Position numbers and translations under genes: made by a program
Notes under the pieces: model-generated
Databases searched by the model: none
Told to the model about the DNA's origin: nothing
What the model saw: only the letters and a program-made list of their open reading frames with translations
NCBI GenBank assembly: GCA_010909165.1
Contig: MU008171.1
Location: forward strand, 992,001 to 1,056,000
Length of the DNA: 64,000 nt
Direction: 5' to 3'
Source: Anthoceros angustus
Taxonomy: Eukaryota > Streptophyta > Anthocerotopsida > Anthocerotales > Anthocerotaceae
Shown here: positions 31,462 through 44,640 of the stretch, in pieces
Position numbering within the stretch: the stretch's first letter is position 1
How the letters are laid out: each line of letters opens with the position of its first letter

Positions 31462-34400
31462 TTAGGGGATTCTGGTATACCTGGATGGGCATTCCACAAC
31501 TAGACTCCAACCTTCCTGCGTTGAGAATGGCGAATCATGGAAAAACACCTGCGTGACATGTTCAGGGAATGCAAAGGGCCCTGACCCATCTTCTGTTCCA
31601 CAGTTGTAGAGCAACTTGCGGTTTACTAAAGAGAATCCACTCAAGTCCTCTTTGAGGGATGGAGTCCTCCCACTTGGCTTACACTCATACCAATTCACCC
31701 TAAATATGAAATGATCCTCCTCCCACATTTCATGCGATGATTTGTTGGATGTTACCATAAAATGGCCGTGCTTGCTCATCATCTCCGACAATCCAAACCC
31801 CGTAACACCACTATCCTGTGACTTTTCTATGCTTGTGCATGCGCCTATGCGATAGTGGTAGCCATAAGCCTTGAGTCCACGATACTCCTCGGTTTTCGAG
31901 GAGGGCTGCTATATCCTGGGTGTCATGTCGAGGCCATCGGCCTTCGTCGATGGTGGCGTAACCATTGTCTAAAATCCTTTTCACGAGTTAAACCATTTTC
32001 CACCTCGTCTACATGGATAGCCAAGTATGGAGCCATGGCTTTCATATTCATCAAGATGTACTTGTGCATGCGCCTATGTTCATCTTCCCGTAAGATTATA
32101 GGCTTCCCTTTCCCAATAGGAACTTGAACATGATGTGCATCTTCATCGCAATTGACCGCAAGTGATTAGCTCTAGGGTACATTTCCTCAAAAGGACTTGG
32201 CATATAACATGGCCTCCATAGCTAGGTATCCAGCAATGCTGCCCTCGTCCTTACACAAAGATCTTTAAGCACTTTCAAATAACGCTCTATAGGGAACATC
32301 CAACGATGCATGGGCCGTGTGTTTCCACCTCTCCAACAAGATGCACAATCATGTGCATTTGTATATCAAACAACTGGTTGGAAAAAGTCGTTCCATTTCC
32401 ACCATGACTTCTCGGCCTCTAATTTCATGTCTTGCACTTCACATACAAGAACCTCTTTTCGGGTCAACCACCGAATAAGCTCAACCGGGCAACAACCGAG
32501 AACACCTCCTCATCGATGAAGCCACGTAGGGCTATAGGTAGAAATAAAGCATAAGGACATACCAATCATGGGACTTGAATCACAAGCTTTCGACCAACTT
32601 CGCACATATTCGAGCGTAATCCGGTCGGAGGTCGAATATCAAGCATAAAACGAGTTCAAGATTCTCCTTTGTGAGAACCCATGCGACTTGGAAGCAAATA
32701 GTGGTCAGGTCTCCGGTGTATTGGTTGTGGCCACATGCTCGACTTCTTGTTTCCTTCTGAGATCCTCTCTTGTTGCCAAGTCGCTCTTTGCCCAACCAAA
32801 GTATACCATAAGTCTTCGCCACATTCTTGATGATATGCATCCGTCCTTCCCACCAAATGGGTTCTCCAAGTGCTCCGTAAGGTAAGATGTCATACCCAAC
32901 AAAACTACGTTTACCCCCATTTTCGATCCGTAGTTCAATCCCCGCTTCCAATTCGCTTCTCGTATGATGTCTTGGTGAGTTGCCTCTCCTCCCACTTCAC
33001 CCAACTCGCTGACCATGAAACGGCTCTACATCATGCGACCTATGCGGATGTGGCAATGGTAGCAACTTCCTGCGCCGATAGATACTCTTTGCAACGTTGA
33101 CTGCGATGATCAATGCGAGACCAACAAGTTGGACAAGCTCTATATCCCCACTGTAGTCCGAGAAGAAACTCCAGCCCCATAAAATGTGATAGTGTTCACA
33201 ATTGCGACGCGCTTGAAATTACGGCTTGGGTCGGATACATCCGGATGCATCCACAACAAATACTCTGTCCAAAGTTCTCAAGCTCTTCATACATAGGCTC
33301 CGAAGATATCCGCATTTGCAACTTTGTGAGGCCACAGTATCAACACCGCATCATGATATATTGTTTCTTGAATGCAATCCAAGGAGGAAAATTTTGGTTG
33401 ATGAGCAAAAGCGGCCAAGTTGATCGAGTAGAGGTCCGCATTCCAAAGCGGGATACGTCATTGCAAGTGTGAAGTGAATATTTCTTGGATCGTCACCAAA
33501 ACCATCGAGCATCAACAGAGTGATGCGGTGAGTCGCAAATATGGCCATTCTCCTGTTGTACTCTGTTGGTAACATGTGAAGACATCTCAAGCAAGATCAG
33601 CACACCTAAATAATCGTTGCAACCTAGGGATCACCGGAAGTACCACATACGCTTACGTGCCACGGTGTCGTGCACCACGTTCCTTTCTCATATCGGTACT
33701 CACCACACTTCCTGCAAGTTTTACGCTTCCGTCCATAGGTCCTCTAAAAGCGGGCAGTCTCCAATACACGTCAATTTTCTCATAGTCTTGGCCAACATGT
33801 AGCACTTCTGCATCCCTCGCGTTTTGGCATATTATTGGGCTTGGAAGGGCTCTAGTTGCCAAGAATCCAAATAAAGCATTCATAAAGACGTCGATACCTT
33901 GAATTGCATTTGCATATACAACAAGTGCAACGTTGTAGTCAAACAGTTCTCTTGAACCCTCACACAACTTAGTCTCTTTTCTCTTATTTTGTTGCGCCAA
34001 GGATCCTCATCATCCTCACCAACATTCATGGACTCTAGATAGGCTTCGTGGCGGCAATGCTATCGCTAGTTCTTGAAATGATCCTCGCCATCCTCCAGCT
34101 TGTCATCATCCGATGTGAGGAGGAGAAGTGAGGAACTCGTCTTCGATGTATTGTCACTTTCATCGAATTGGAGCCCCTTCATACCACTGGTGCATCGTCA
34201 AGCGGTGGTGAAAGCCACCTTCTACACTGCGATCACTCTTCCTCACCTTCTACACCAGCAATTACTCTTCCCCACCTTCTACACTGGACACAATTCCTCT
34301 TCCCTCACCATCACTTCCTGTTCCCTCACCATCACTTCATGTTCCCTTAAAAGCGCATGCAATGTCGGGCGGAATGATCACCTCTCGCCCACCCTTGGTT

Positions 34401-35487
34401 TTGACAGATGGGGCAAGGGCAAGGCATCTGGGATATCTCGATTCTGAGCAACGGCGAACTCGGGCTCGATTCTATCGCAGCTCCATGGCTGGTGCTTCAC
34501 GGCGAACATTCCTTGTCCAAGTAATGTCGTCATTGGGCATGGTCCTTGCCATTGCGCTCACCACCCCACCTCCTATATGTGGACCACGATATTCGGGCAA
34601 GCTTTTGGGGCAAGGCGGAGGTTTTTCTTTGCGCAAGCAAAAGCGAGCCTCTCAATACACGCCAATTTTCTCATAGTCTTGGCCAACATGTAGCAGTTTC
34701 CTGCATCCCTCGCGTTTTGGCATATTATTGGGCTTCGGAAGGGCTCTAGTTGCCAAGAATCCAAATAAAGCATTCATAAAGACGTCTGATACCTTGAATT
34801 TCATTTGCATATACAACAAGTGCAACGTTGTAGTCAAACAGTTCTCGTCGGAACCCTCACACAACTTAGTTTGTGCTGCTACTCTTATTTTGTTGCGCCA
34901 AGGATCCTCATCATCCTCACCAACATTCATGGACTCTAGATAGGCTTCGTGGCAGCAATGCTATCTGCTAGTTCTTCGAAATTATCCTCGCCATCCTCCA
35001 GCTTGTCATCGTCATCCGATGTGAGAGGAGAAGTGAGGAACTCGTCTTCTGATGTATTGTCACTTTCATCAGAATTGGAGCCCCCTTCATACCCTGGTGC
35101 ATCGTCAAGTAGGTGGTGAAAGCCACCTTCTACACTTGCAGTCACTCTTCCCTCACCTTCTACACCAGCAATTACTCTTCCCCCACCTTCTACACCTGGA
35201 CACAATTCCTCTTCCCTCACCATCACTTCCTGTTCCCTCACCATCACTTCATGTTCCCTTAAAAACTGCATGCAATGTCGGGCAGAATGATCACCTCTCG
35301 CCCACCCTTGGTTTTGACAGATGGGGCAAGGGCAAGGCATCTGCAGGATATCTCGATTACGAGCAACGACGAACTCGGGCTCAGATTCTATCGCAGGCTC
35401 CATGGCTGGTGCTTCACGGCGGCGACGAACATTCCTTGTCCAAGTAATGTCGTCATTGGGCATGGTCCTTGCCATTGCGCTCACCAC
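31462..35487 (-). pseudogene. CACTA transposase (tnp2-like), decayed
   Basis: Order on the minus strand. A Cys-rich N-terminal segment (CPCPICQNQGWARG, about 35310) resembles the transposase-associated domain. Acidic repeats follow. Next is a tnp2-type core start (LCEGS, DVFMNALFGFLATRAL, QDYEKI, present twice because of a tandem duplication). Then comes DDPRNIHFTLAMTYPALECG near 33490. A segment with NVAKTYG..LG (about 32850) corresponds to the region before DUF4218. Last is a C-terminal DUF4216-like end (VNWYECKPS, FSLVNRK, QVFFHDSP, GWSLVVE) at 31760-31480. This order fits CACTA tnp2 proteins. Many frameshifts and the internal duplication make it non-functional as read. Confidence 0.78.
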
Positions 35488-35575
35488 CCCACCTCCCTAT
35501 ATGTGGACCACGATATTCGGGCAAGCTTTTGGGGCAAGGCGAGGTTTTTCTTTGCGCAAGCAAGAAAAGCGGTGA
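33780..35575 (-). repeat. Tandem duplication (~0.9-kb unit) inside the CACTA transposase
   Basis: Landmarks are 890-915 bp apart: CAATACACG at 33762 and 34653, and TTGACAGATGGGGCAAGG at 34401 and 35314. The left copy repeatedly lacks or changes CAG/CTG triplets that the right copy retains. Examples are CTTCGATG against CTTCTGATG, and CTCGATTC against CTCAGATTC. Confidence 0.9.
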
Positions 35576-37015
35576 GGCGAGCATATATAGCAAACTGCGG
35601 ACTCGAGCTCTCCTCTTTAGCGACTTGGTGGAAACTTGGATCGAAATGGTTAGCTCGATCGACCTTGCACAGATCGTGAATCGTGTAGACTTGATGTGGT
35701 GACATGTACATACATCCCGAGGGTATCGCCCATGGACAGCTAGCATTTGAGTGAGTGGTGAAAGCCGCATACATATCCAAGTGCCTTGCGGATGGACTAA
35801 ACTCCTTCCGAGCAGTGACTGCATACACCGCTCTTTGAATGCGCCATGTTTTGATCCGCATTGCGTTTTCAAGATGAAAATGCACGCAAATTAGTTAATT
35901 GGGTGCATTCGTGAGGAGCTGCGGTTGGGTTGTAGAGTTACCGCTTAGCAACGCGATGCTCGCAAGAGGGTACATTACGTAGACCTTGCTAATGTATACT
36001 GTAGAAGAAGCGAGATATCATAAGTAGTTGGTACTTAAAGTACAAGTGTGATCACGTCAGCGCGGCGGTGAATCGAGCCGATGGGCGGTCGCGATCGGAG
36101 ACTACGACCGCCTAGCCTAGGGCTGCGAGTGGCGCTCCGTGTAAGGTTGCGGCGTCTGCGAAACACATCGACTGAACAAAACACCACGAGCATCGACGCC
36201 GATCGACCGCTTATATCTTGTTCATCGAAGCGGGGGGGAGACACCAACCCGATTAATCTCGCGCAGCCAAGAAAAGCAAGAAAGGAGTAGCAGGGGCGAG
36301 CATATATAGCAAACCTGCGGACTCGAGCTCTCCTCTTTAGCGACTTGGTGGAAACTTGGATCGAAATGGTTAGCTCGATCGACCTTGCACAGATCGTGAA
36401 TCGTGTAGACTTGATGTGGTGACATGTACATACATCCCGAGGGTATCGCCCATGGACAGCTAGCATTTGAGTGAGTGGTGAAAGCCGCATACATATCCAA
36501 GTGCCTTGCGGATGGACTAAACTCCTTCAGACGCAGTACTGCGGTACCGCTCTTTGAATGCGCCATGTTTTGATCCACATTGCGTTTTCAAGATGAAAAT
36601 GCCGCCGAGCAAGCCTTAGTTGGTGGCATTCTTGGTGAGGAGCTGCGGTTGGGTTGTAGAGTTACCGCTTAGCAACGCGATGCTCGCAAGAGGGTACATT
36701 ACACCACAGACCTTGCTAATGTATACTGTAGAAGAAGCGAGATATCATAAGTAGTTGGTACTTAAAGTACAAGTGTGATCACGTCAGCGCTGGCGGCGGT
36801 GAATCCAGCCGATGGGCGGTCGCGATCGGAGACTACGACCGCCTAGCCTAGCTGCGAGTGGCGCTCCGTGTAAGGTTGCGGCGTCTGCGAAACACATCGA
36901 CTGAACAAAACACCACGAGCATCGACGCCGATCGGCCGCTTATATCTTGTTCATCGAAGCGGGGGATGAACCCGATTAATCTCGCGCAACCAAGAAAAGC
37001 AAGAAAGGAGTAGCG
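35575..37015. repeat. Tandem duplication of a 719-bp unit
   Basis: CGAGCATATATAGCAAAC occurs at about 35578 and 36297, and the following ~700 bp are alike. A third partial start (GTGAGCATAGCAAAC) lies at 37016. A minus-strand frame of 139-151 residues (HGRYPRDVCTCHHIKSTRF) is repeated in both units but matches nothing I know. No regulatory meaning is claimed. Confidence 0.92.
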
Positions 37016-38440
37016 GTGAGCATAGCAAACTTGCGATCACGCTATCACTTTCATCGACCTCTGCAAACTTGCATCGATTGCAAGCCTCACGATGTTTTAA
37101 ATGACGTGCTTGGGGTGGCGGGAACTTCAACCCACCGAGGAAGGCTAGAGGCTCGAGCCGGACCGTATCCTAGATACCACACCTCCGTGGCAGCGACGGA
37201 ACTTTAACCCACCCGGTAGGGAGGCTCGGGCCGGACCGTGCAAGCTTCATGCTATCCTGCCAAGTATGCCGGGTATACCCAAGCGAAGATTGCAAGGTAG
37301 CGATTTGGTTGTAGGAAGCATTGAGCACGTTGTTGGGCACTTGCTGGGCACTTGTTGGATCGCAACCATGTGAGATAGTGGTCGTGTCTATAGTGATCCT
37401 TCACGAAATCGCTAGCAGCAAAGCGACTTTTGATGTACTCCACTTTGTTCCCTCCAGAGAGAATCCTCCAGCTTCCTCTTCTGCGATGGCACTCCTTCTT
37501 CAGTGTTCAAAACCCGCTAGGGCCTCAAGTGAGTGCCTCTTGCGTGGTTATTGGAGAAATGGAGTATGTGGCATAGGTGTTTGATGTGATGGCCAAGACC
37601 TCACCATTTTGTGATTGATGATAACAAGCGCCAAGTCGCGTTGCCTTTGTCCCACGCGTCCACGTCTCATCTCACGTCGTTGTCAAGTGAAAATCGTCAT
37701 CATCATTTCCCATTGCTCTTGAATTTTCATGATTCGCACCAATTTGACCTCGCATGTTTTGTCACTCACTCGCTTGCTCGCTCTCCAAAGGCGATGGCGC
37801 GCCAACAAATTTGGCAATAGATGATGGATCGGGGTATTGGCTTGTGGATGATGTCGAATGTCAAGTAGCGGTAAGCTCTGAGCGACATGAGGAAGGCATG
37901 TTGGAGGAGCTCCATGCGAACAAGGTTTGGAGCGGCGAACAAGGACGATATGGAGGAGAGGTGGAAGCTAGTTTCAAGAAGCCGGAGGCAAGTTTCAGCA
38001 GTGTAGTCATCGACCGGGCGGTCATGCATCGTTGGGCGAGGTGCAAAACACATTAGCGGCAATCCATCCTAACACGATCTTAGACTATGTGGTAGATCGT
38101 ATGGGGCGGGCAGCTGTCCTTTCTGCAATGAGGGGATCGAGGAGGAATCCAGAACAAACCATCGAAGTGGAGGAGATGGAAGAATTAGAAAACAATGATC
38201 GCGATATTGCCTTTGGTGGCGCTGATTACGAAACTTGGAAAAAAGCATGTGCTCGGATACGAAGATTGGCGGCAGCAAGGTTGGATGTCCACAGGGCATG
38301 GAGTGCTCACAGTCTGGAGAGAAGATGCGAGTTAATACATATCATTACCTCAGAATTTCCCACCGTCACTAACACATCTTTGATCGTGCAAAGGTTCTCT
38401 CAATGTCTGTAAGAGCAGTGCCTTAAACAAGGCCGCAGAG
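37016..38440 (+). other. Unassigned, partly coding-like
   Basis: The plus-strand frame 38032-38412 (126 residues; MEELENNDRDIAFGG, KKACARIRRLAAARLDVHRAW) has natural composition and several helical stretches. It could be a captured exon or a second CACTA gene. A short direct repeat lies at about 37110-37235 (GGAACTT.AACCCACC … GGACCGT). I cannot assign a function. Confidence 0.35.
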
Positions 38441-38890
38441 CTTCGAGCTATAGCGATTGTAACCTTTGGGGCGTTCAAAGGATAAGAAAAGCTAAGATGC
38501 CTTCTTGGGCGAGCCGGTCTTTGACAAAAGTGTAGAGGCGTAAATTGCGATTCTAAAGAGGAAAAATGCCGGGGAAGCGATTGCGGTGAAACAACAAAAG
38601 CAGGCAGCTTCCTCTCGGAGTAAGGAAGCGCAATCCCTTGGCGGGGTGGCGAGAGGCGCTTGCGAGCTTCGAGCTATAGCGATTGTAACCACCGGGAGGC
38701 GTTCAAAGGATAAGAAAAGCTAAGATGCCTTCTTGGGCGAGCCAGCCTTTGACAAAAGTGTAGAGGCGTGCGATTCTAAAGAGGAAAAATGCCGGGGAAG
38801 CGATTGCGGTGAAACAACAAAAGCAGCTTCCTCTCGGAGTAAGGAAGCGCAATCCCTTGGGCGGGTGGCGAGAGGCGCTTGCGAGCTTCC
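38441..38890 (+). repeat. Tandem duplication of a ~225-bp unit
   Basis: CTTCGAGCTATAGCGATTG starts at 38441 and 38666. Both copies end in GAGAGGCGCTTGCGAGCTTC. Confidence 0.9.
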
Positions 38891-39019
38891 TTCAAGAAGA
38901 AATGGGAAGGAATCCTACAGGCGGTGGCCTACGCAACAAAAGCAGGGTGAATAATATGGAAGAGTTCTTAGCTGCTCGTAGCAATCCTAATGATATCGTA
39001 CAAAATGGAGAAAGCGATT

Positions 39020-39381
39020 GGAAGCGGAGGTGAATCTGGAAGCCGTGGAATCAAGATGTGGGCGGAGGCGTGAATCTGGAACTTGTGGAAGATGTGGGCG
39101 GAGGCATGAATCTGGAAGCCGTGGAATCGGAAGATGTGGGCGGAGGCGTGAATTTGGAAGCTGCGAAAGTGGAAGCTATAGAATCGGAAGCCGTGGAATC
39201 GGAAGCGAAGCAGTTAAAAAATGTGGCAGGCCAATCTTCTACAAGACCACGCAGGGCATGTACGATGCAACAGCCTATGGTTGCTGCCTGCGATAGGAGG
39301 AAGAAGAAGGTGGTCCCAATAGCAAACAAGAAACAGAAGCTGAGGACTTCGTGCCCATTCCCCCTAGGTATCACTAAGTAG
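39020..39381 (+). CDS. Glu/Val-rich repeat protein fragment with basic tail, unassigned
   Basis: The frame 39058-39381 reads a short repeated peptide (GGGVNLELVED, GGGMNLEAVESED, GGGVNLEAAKVEA). It is followed by a basic tail (DRRKKKVVPIANKKQK) that could be a nuclear localisation signal, then a stop. The DNA repeats GAAGATGTGGGCGGAGGC with a period of about 57 bp. It lies between the CACTA transposase and the polymerase exons. Its origin is unknown. Confidence 0.4.
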
Positions 39382-40440
39382 CAGACACGGATACCTTGCG
39401 CCCTTTGTAGATGCCGACAGCAGCATCACCTCAACATGTAACAGAATGATCTCTGAAAATGTAACATGTAACGGACTTGGTGTCCTGCCGCGAGTATGAT
39501 TCGGAACTGTTGCCCCCGAGCTCTACTTTCGGCTAATATAACTGCCTTGGCTTGCGTCACCTTTCGGCGTTCGCTTTGCCATGGCGGATTGCAGCATCCA
39601 CAAATTGCATCTTGGGCCTACATTTGCCTCTCGCAAGATATCAGCAACATACTTCTGATCGGATCGGTGTTACACTTGGAACGCTCGAGACAAGGCCAGT
39701 TGTCAAAGCATCCAGATTTCGAGGATCCTTTCTTGCAGCTTGTCTACACGGGAGTTCGTGCTTGGGGCAAGGACGACCTAAGCTCGGATGCCGGTTTGGA
39801 GCGGATTCGGAGGCGGATTAGAATGTCTTTGGAGGATGTGCTTGGAATCGGAGTCGACTGTGGACCAAGAGAAGGAGAAGCGGCGGAGACTAGGTACCTT
39901 GTGCTCTAGAACCCTTGTGCTCTAGGATTGCCTTGTGGCTCATGGATGGAAGGCTGTATTCTGCTGCTGGTGTCGGTGCATTGATGCTGTATGTTGCGCA
40001 GTGTCTTGTGAGACGAATAATTGGCCACCAAGGAGCGGGGCCGCAAAGGTGCCGGTGAGAGTGCCTTGTTGGCGGTCCATCCATAGCGCAAGGAAGCCGA
40101 TTCGGAGACCAGGGATGATGATGAGGAAGCCGTCGTGCGATCGGAGGCCAGGTCAAGAAACACATGGGCATATTGAAGATGGCTTGTCACGCTGATTCTC
40201 CTGCTTGTCCCCAAGTTAGAGCAAGTTCCGATGTTGATGAGCTTTCATCGATTCCGAACTGTGCCCGTGGTTCCGCCACTTCTGTTGAAGGTAACAAGGT
40301 TGGGCTAAATGCCAAGGTGGCATCCGCGGCACCTTCAGCACCCGCAGCCTCCGCGGCTTGGCAAGCTATCGAGAAGGTGGTGCTGGGAGAAGCTAGAGGT
40401 GGTGGATGAGGAGGAGCAGGTTGAGATTGCACCGGTGACA
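39382..40440 (+). other. Unassigned, coding-like plus strand
   Basis: The frame 39496-39909 (137 residues; VYTGVRAWGKDDLSSDAGLE, RIRMSLEDVLGIGVDCG) and the frame 40164-40409 have plausible composition but no recognised domain. They could be N-terminal exons of the polymerase alpha gene, which is poorly conserved there, but I cannot show this. Confidence 0.3.
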
Positions 40441-40444
40441 TCGC

Positions 40445-43400
40445 TGATTTTCCTCTCGATCTTGATGGCCGCCTCCCTTTTACCTCATTGGCCCATGAAG
40501 AGGGTGGAGCCAATCCGTACCGTCTATCTCTTTGGGAAGGTGGATCATCTCCCAAGCGACTTGGAAATCTGCCGTCATGCGACTGGGACCGTGATGGTTG
40601 GAATGAAGTTGGAGTCGCCTGTGCTTCTGCAGTTCTGTTTGGTCGTAAATATGTCGTTGCTACGTTGTCGTGCGGAACATTCAGCGGTGCGTTTATGCCA
40701 TTCCTGCTCAGCGTCTTCCACAGAGCTAGCGCTGCTCAAGGTCTTTACAATCGGACGGAATGCGAGTGGCTTTGATTGCCAAGTTGCAGTTATCTTCTCT
40801 TCACTTTTTACTTCTTTACAGGAGTAGTTTGTTGTTTGGTCACTTGACTCTTGGAGCCCGTCCGATCTTGTAGGAGCTGGCAGGTGACGTGAAAGATGAG
40901 ATTGCTCAAAAGGCTGGATCTTAACGTGGCGAAGTTCACCATGGTTCCCGTGAAGGTAGAATGCACGCCTTTTGCTGTAACGTGTGTGACTTGTCATAGC
41001 AATTGCTGAACAAGGTGTTTTCTTCGCTTTTGCATTGCAGAGGTCATCAGCGTTTGAACGACCAGATGTGACAAGTGGGGAGCACTACTTCATAAAGCTA
41101 AGCTACCCTTTCAAGGTTTGTGAAACGTTGCTTTTACACAATGGTCGAGGTTACAAGAAGGGCATTTGACGTGTCGAGTCACTACATCGTGATTTAGGAT
41201 ACATTCCAGATTTGAAGTGCGACATTTTCGGCTTCTTTGGGACACAAACCGAGTTCAAGCTCTGAAACATAATGTGTGTTCACTTTTCTGCCACAAGTTG
41301 TTGTCCGTTGTTCGCGAAGTTCAGGTCTTCGCTTTTCCCGGTGGTTTCACATTTGTTATCGGCAGTGCCCTTGAACTCCTGTTAATTAAGAAAAAGATCA
41401 AAGGACCATGCTGGCTGTCAAGAGCAAATCCTGTGTTTCGTTCGAGCCCTTCTCAGGTGTCTGCTCTACAAATCTGTCTGGTTTATCCTGCTCGTAGTCA
41501 TGTTGAATTGCTGCCATACTCCGTCCTGTTTGAGATCTAATCCTTCTCTTTTCTTCTCTCTATCGTTTGGAAAGCAGGTTAGCTAGTGCAAGCTCAGTTG
41601 TTTACTGTCACCAAGTACAGGTTGGTCGTTGCCTCCGGCGTTTGCAGCTCCGTGCTTGGTAGAGCATTTGTGTGTCTCTCTCATTTTTCTCTGGCCTTTA
41701 GTGAGAATTCGTCACCTGACTAACTCAAGCCATCCCTGGACGCATTTGGACTTTGAAGGGGACGTGCAGATGTTATCAAGCCATTGGAACACCCACAATA
41801 TGCTTAATCCACTTCAGCGTGGTGCGAAAGCTTGATGGAGGCATTTTTGTGACTTCCACCAATGCCAAAGCCGGCTCAAATGTCTTAAGCTGCAAAGGAA
41901 GGTATAAAGCTATCGTTCCTGCTATGCTGCCAACGGAAGTGAATGAAAAATTCCTCTGCTACAGCAAAGCTTGGAAGTCCATCTAATTCTCATTTTGCTA
42001 TCAGTGAACGAGCTATATTAAACAACTTAATGATCAAGTTGCACCAGCTAAATGCGGATATCTTGGTGGGGCACAACATTTCTGGATTTGACCTTGATGT
42101 ACTCCTTCACCGGCGGTAGGAGTTTTTCTACTCGACTGGTTGGCCTGTATGGTTCAATATGGTTTCCCAGTCGTGATCACTCCATCCACAGTATCTCATG
42201 ATTTCTCATGGACTCTTTGTTTCGAGATCTAATAGGCTTGTAAAGTTCAAAGCGGTATGTGGTAAAAATTGGGGTGAAGCTTCCTCTTCTGCGATGAAAT
42301 GCTCTGTGATGCCCAAACTCAATGGAGGTGGGAATACCTTGGTCAGGAGCTGGTCCAGGAGCTATGGCTGCATTGTTGGTCGGTGTTATGTGACACTTAT
42401 CTCGTGACCTTGTTAAAGAGGTAGGAACTGGCTGTTTCTAACACTGCTTAGCGCCAGAACTTGTGAAGACAGTAGGGACTGAATTTTCTTCACCCTGTTT
42501 GATGTAGGTAAGCTATTCACTAAAGCAGCTCTCCAAGAGCCAGCTAGGTCGGAGAGGAAGGAACTTATACCTTGAAATTCCATCCATGTACAAGACATCG
42601 GCGTCCTTATGTGGTGGGCAAAAGCTGTGGTGGGGCAGCCATGTTGCTTCCAGCCATCAAGATCGCTTGTTGATCTCTGCTTGCCAAGGAGTTAAGCAAC
42701 ATGCCTTGATATCATTTTGGAACGGCTGGTACTAACGACGCTCTGGGTATTTCCTTTGCAGGTTGAATCAGGCGATGCAGCTTTCGTTGAGTTTGATGTC
42801 TCATTTGAATGTGCTGCCATTGACTAGGCAGCTAACCAACATCAGTGGAAATCTCTGGGGAAGACTCTGCGGTGAATACAGCTCATGTTTTATTTGCTCC
42901 TTTATGCAAAACGCCAACTCTTGCTGGTGATGGTGAGGGATGCTCTAGATCTTTGAGTGATTTCAACTAGAAATTACAGACTCACAATCCTCATGTGACA
43001 GGGAGCAAGGGCACAGAGTTGAGTATCTGCTGCTCCATGAGTTTCACAGCCGCAAGTTCATTGTCACGACAAACTTACTCTCCGAGAAAGAGCGAATTGC
43101 TGTCAAGTGGAAGAAGTTGTCAAGCCTCGAAGTCGATGATGGAGAAGAACTGGTCTTTGGAGATGAAAATGTCCAGGAAGAGACTCTTGCTGGGCCACTT
43201 GGAAAGCGGGAAAAAGGCCCTGCTTATTCAGGTGGACTGGTTCTGGAACCCAAAAGGGTCTGTATGACAAGTACATCCTCCTTCTCGATTTCAATAGCCT
43301 CTACCCATCCATCATACAAGTGAGCCCTCACTCACAAGCACTTCCCATTCATTTGTTCTTGATTCTTTTCTCCTTTCAGGCCCTAGAGCAACCTTGACCA

Positions 43401-44640
43401 TGTTTTGAGCCTGCAGGAATACAATATATGTTTTACAACCGTAGAACGATCTGAGGATACTATTCTGCATTACCAACATGCGACACTCCTGGAGTTTTAC
43501 CCAGGTACATGGCTTGCAACGTTTAGTTTTTCTGTTAATGGCAGTCCCAATTATTTCTGATCACATGAAGTATGATTTGTTGGGCTTAGGTTCTCAAAAG
43601 CCTGGTAGAGGAGGAAGCAAGTGAAGCGAAACGCACGTCGACAACTTGAAGTATCAGTTGGATATTCAACAGCAAGCACTGAAGCTTACTGCCAATAGGT
43701 CAGTGCTTCGAATTTGAGCCCACTGCTCGTCTAGTTACATTTCCTGTTCCAAGTCCCAGAATTGTTCTTGCTTAGTTGACGCTGATGTGTCTTCTCGTTT
43801 GTTGTTTAGTATGTGCTTGAGGTTCCCAAATTCGCGACTTTATGCAAAACCGATAGCTGAGCTCATAACTTCCCAGGGCAGGGAGATCCTGCAAAGTACA
43901 GTGGACCTCGTGCAGAACACACTTAACTTTGAGGTCTGTGTCTCCTGCAGTCTTTTACTCGGAAGAACTCATTTTGATGCACAGCGTGCACTTGGCGTGT
44001 ACTACGAAAATGGTCAGTTATCTATGGAATCTGAGACTCAATAATGACCCACGCAGTCGGTGAGAGAGTTCCACATTAGACCCTTTCGGCTCAAGAGGAC
44101 CCATGACGAAGGCCCACGAGGGAGAGACTCACCCTCCGAGCATCCATAACCAACCCGAAAGGTGACATCTTGATTATGCCACCTGCTTTCTTCTCAAAAT
44201 TCTAGATCCCGTGATATGCGTTGATGTTGTGATTCGTAATTCCTTTCTGACTTGCCCCATCACACGGATGGCATAAGTTTGTCTATACACCGCAAGCCAA
44301 GGATTCTAAACCACTAAGTGACAAGCTGTTTTGTAGCGCAAGAGGAAATGAGGGTGGTCGGGTAGAATTGGACAAGTACATCATTACGAAGACTCTAACT
44401 AAAAATCCAGAGGAATATCCGGACTCACGCAACCAGCCTCACGTTCAAGTACGAGACAATGCTTACGCCTTGCCGTTTAAGTGAGGTGCTACTTTCACAT
44501 GGCATTTCAGCTCATCCATATATTTGATATTCCCCATTGTCTTGTGGCGGTCGCTCGAGGCGAAGACTAAGTGGGCATAGGATTGGCTGTTCGTTGGGGA
44601 CACTGTACCATCGTTATTTGTGTTGAGCGGTATTGTTTAC
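40445..44640 (+). pseudogene. POLA1: Captured DNA polymerase alpha catalytic subunit gene (exons and introns), broken
   Basis: DNA polymerase alpha extends RNA primers at nuclear replication origins. Exon-sized blocks matching it lie in collinear order. They are YLFGKV (about 40530), ELAGDVKDEIAQKAG and FTMVPVK (40873-40955), SAFERPDVTSGEHYF (41047), ELLLIKKKIKGPCWLS (41370), VRKLDGGIF..KAGSNVL (41823), ADILVGHNISGFDLDVLL (42054), VEFDVSFECAAI and LTNISGNLWGKTL (42788-42870), RVEYLLLHEFH (43010), AYSGGLVLEPKR then LLLDFNSLYPSIIQ (43223-43320, family-B motif A), LKLTANS (43680), YAKPIAELITSQGREILQST (43837) and DKYIITKTLTKNPEEYPDS (44370). Intron-like gaps with GT/AG borders separate them. Motif C (YGDTDS) is absent. 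It is captured genomic DNA inside the CACTA element, not the working gene. Confidence 0.9.

Noticed and set aside
40309-40827. A separate 172-residue plus-strand gene
   Set aside because: Its only recognisable part (YLFGKV) belongs to the captured polymerase alpha exons; the rest switches frame.
40445-44640. A functional DNA polymerase alpha gene
   Set aside because: Motif C is missing, exons contain stops and shifts, and the whole lies inside a CACTA transposon.
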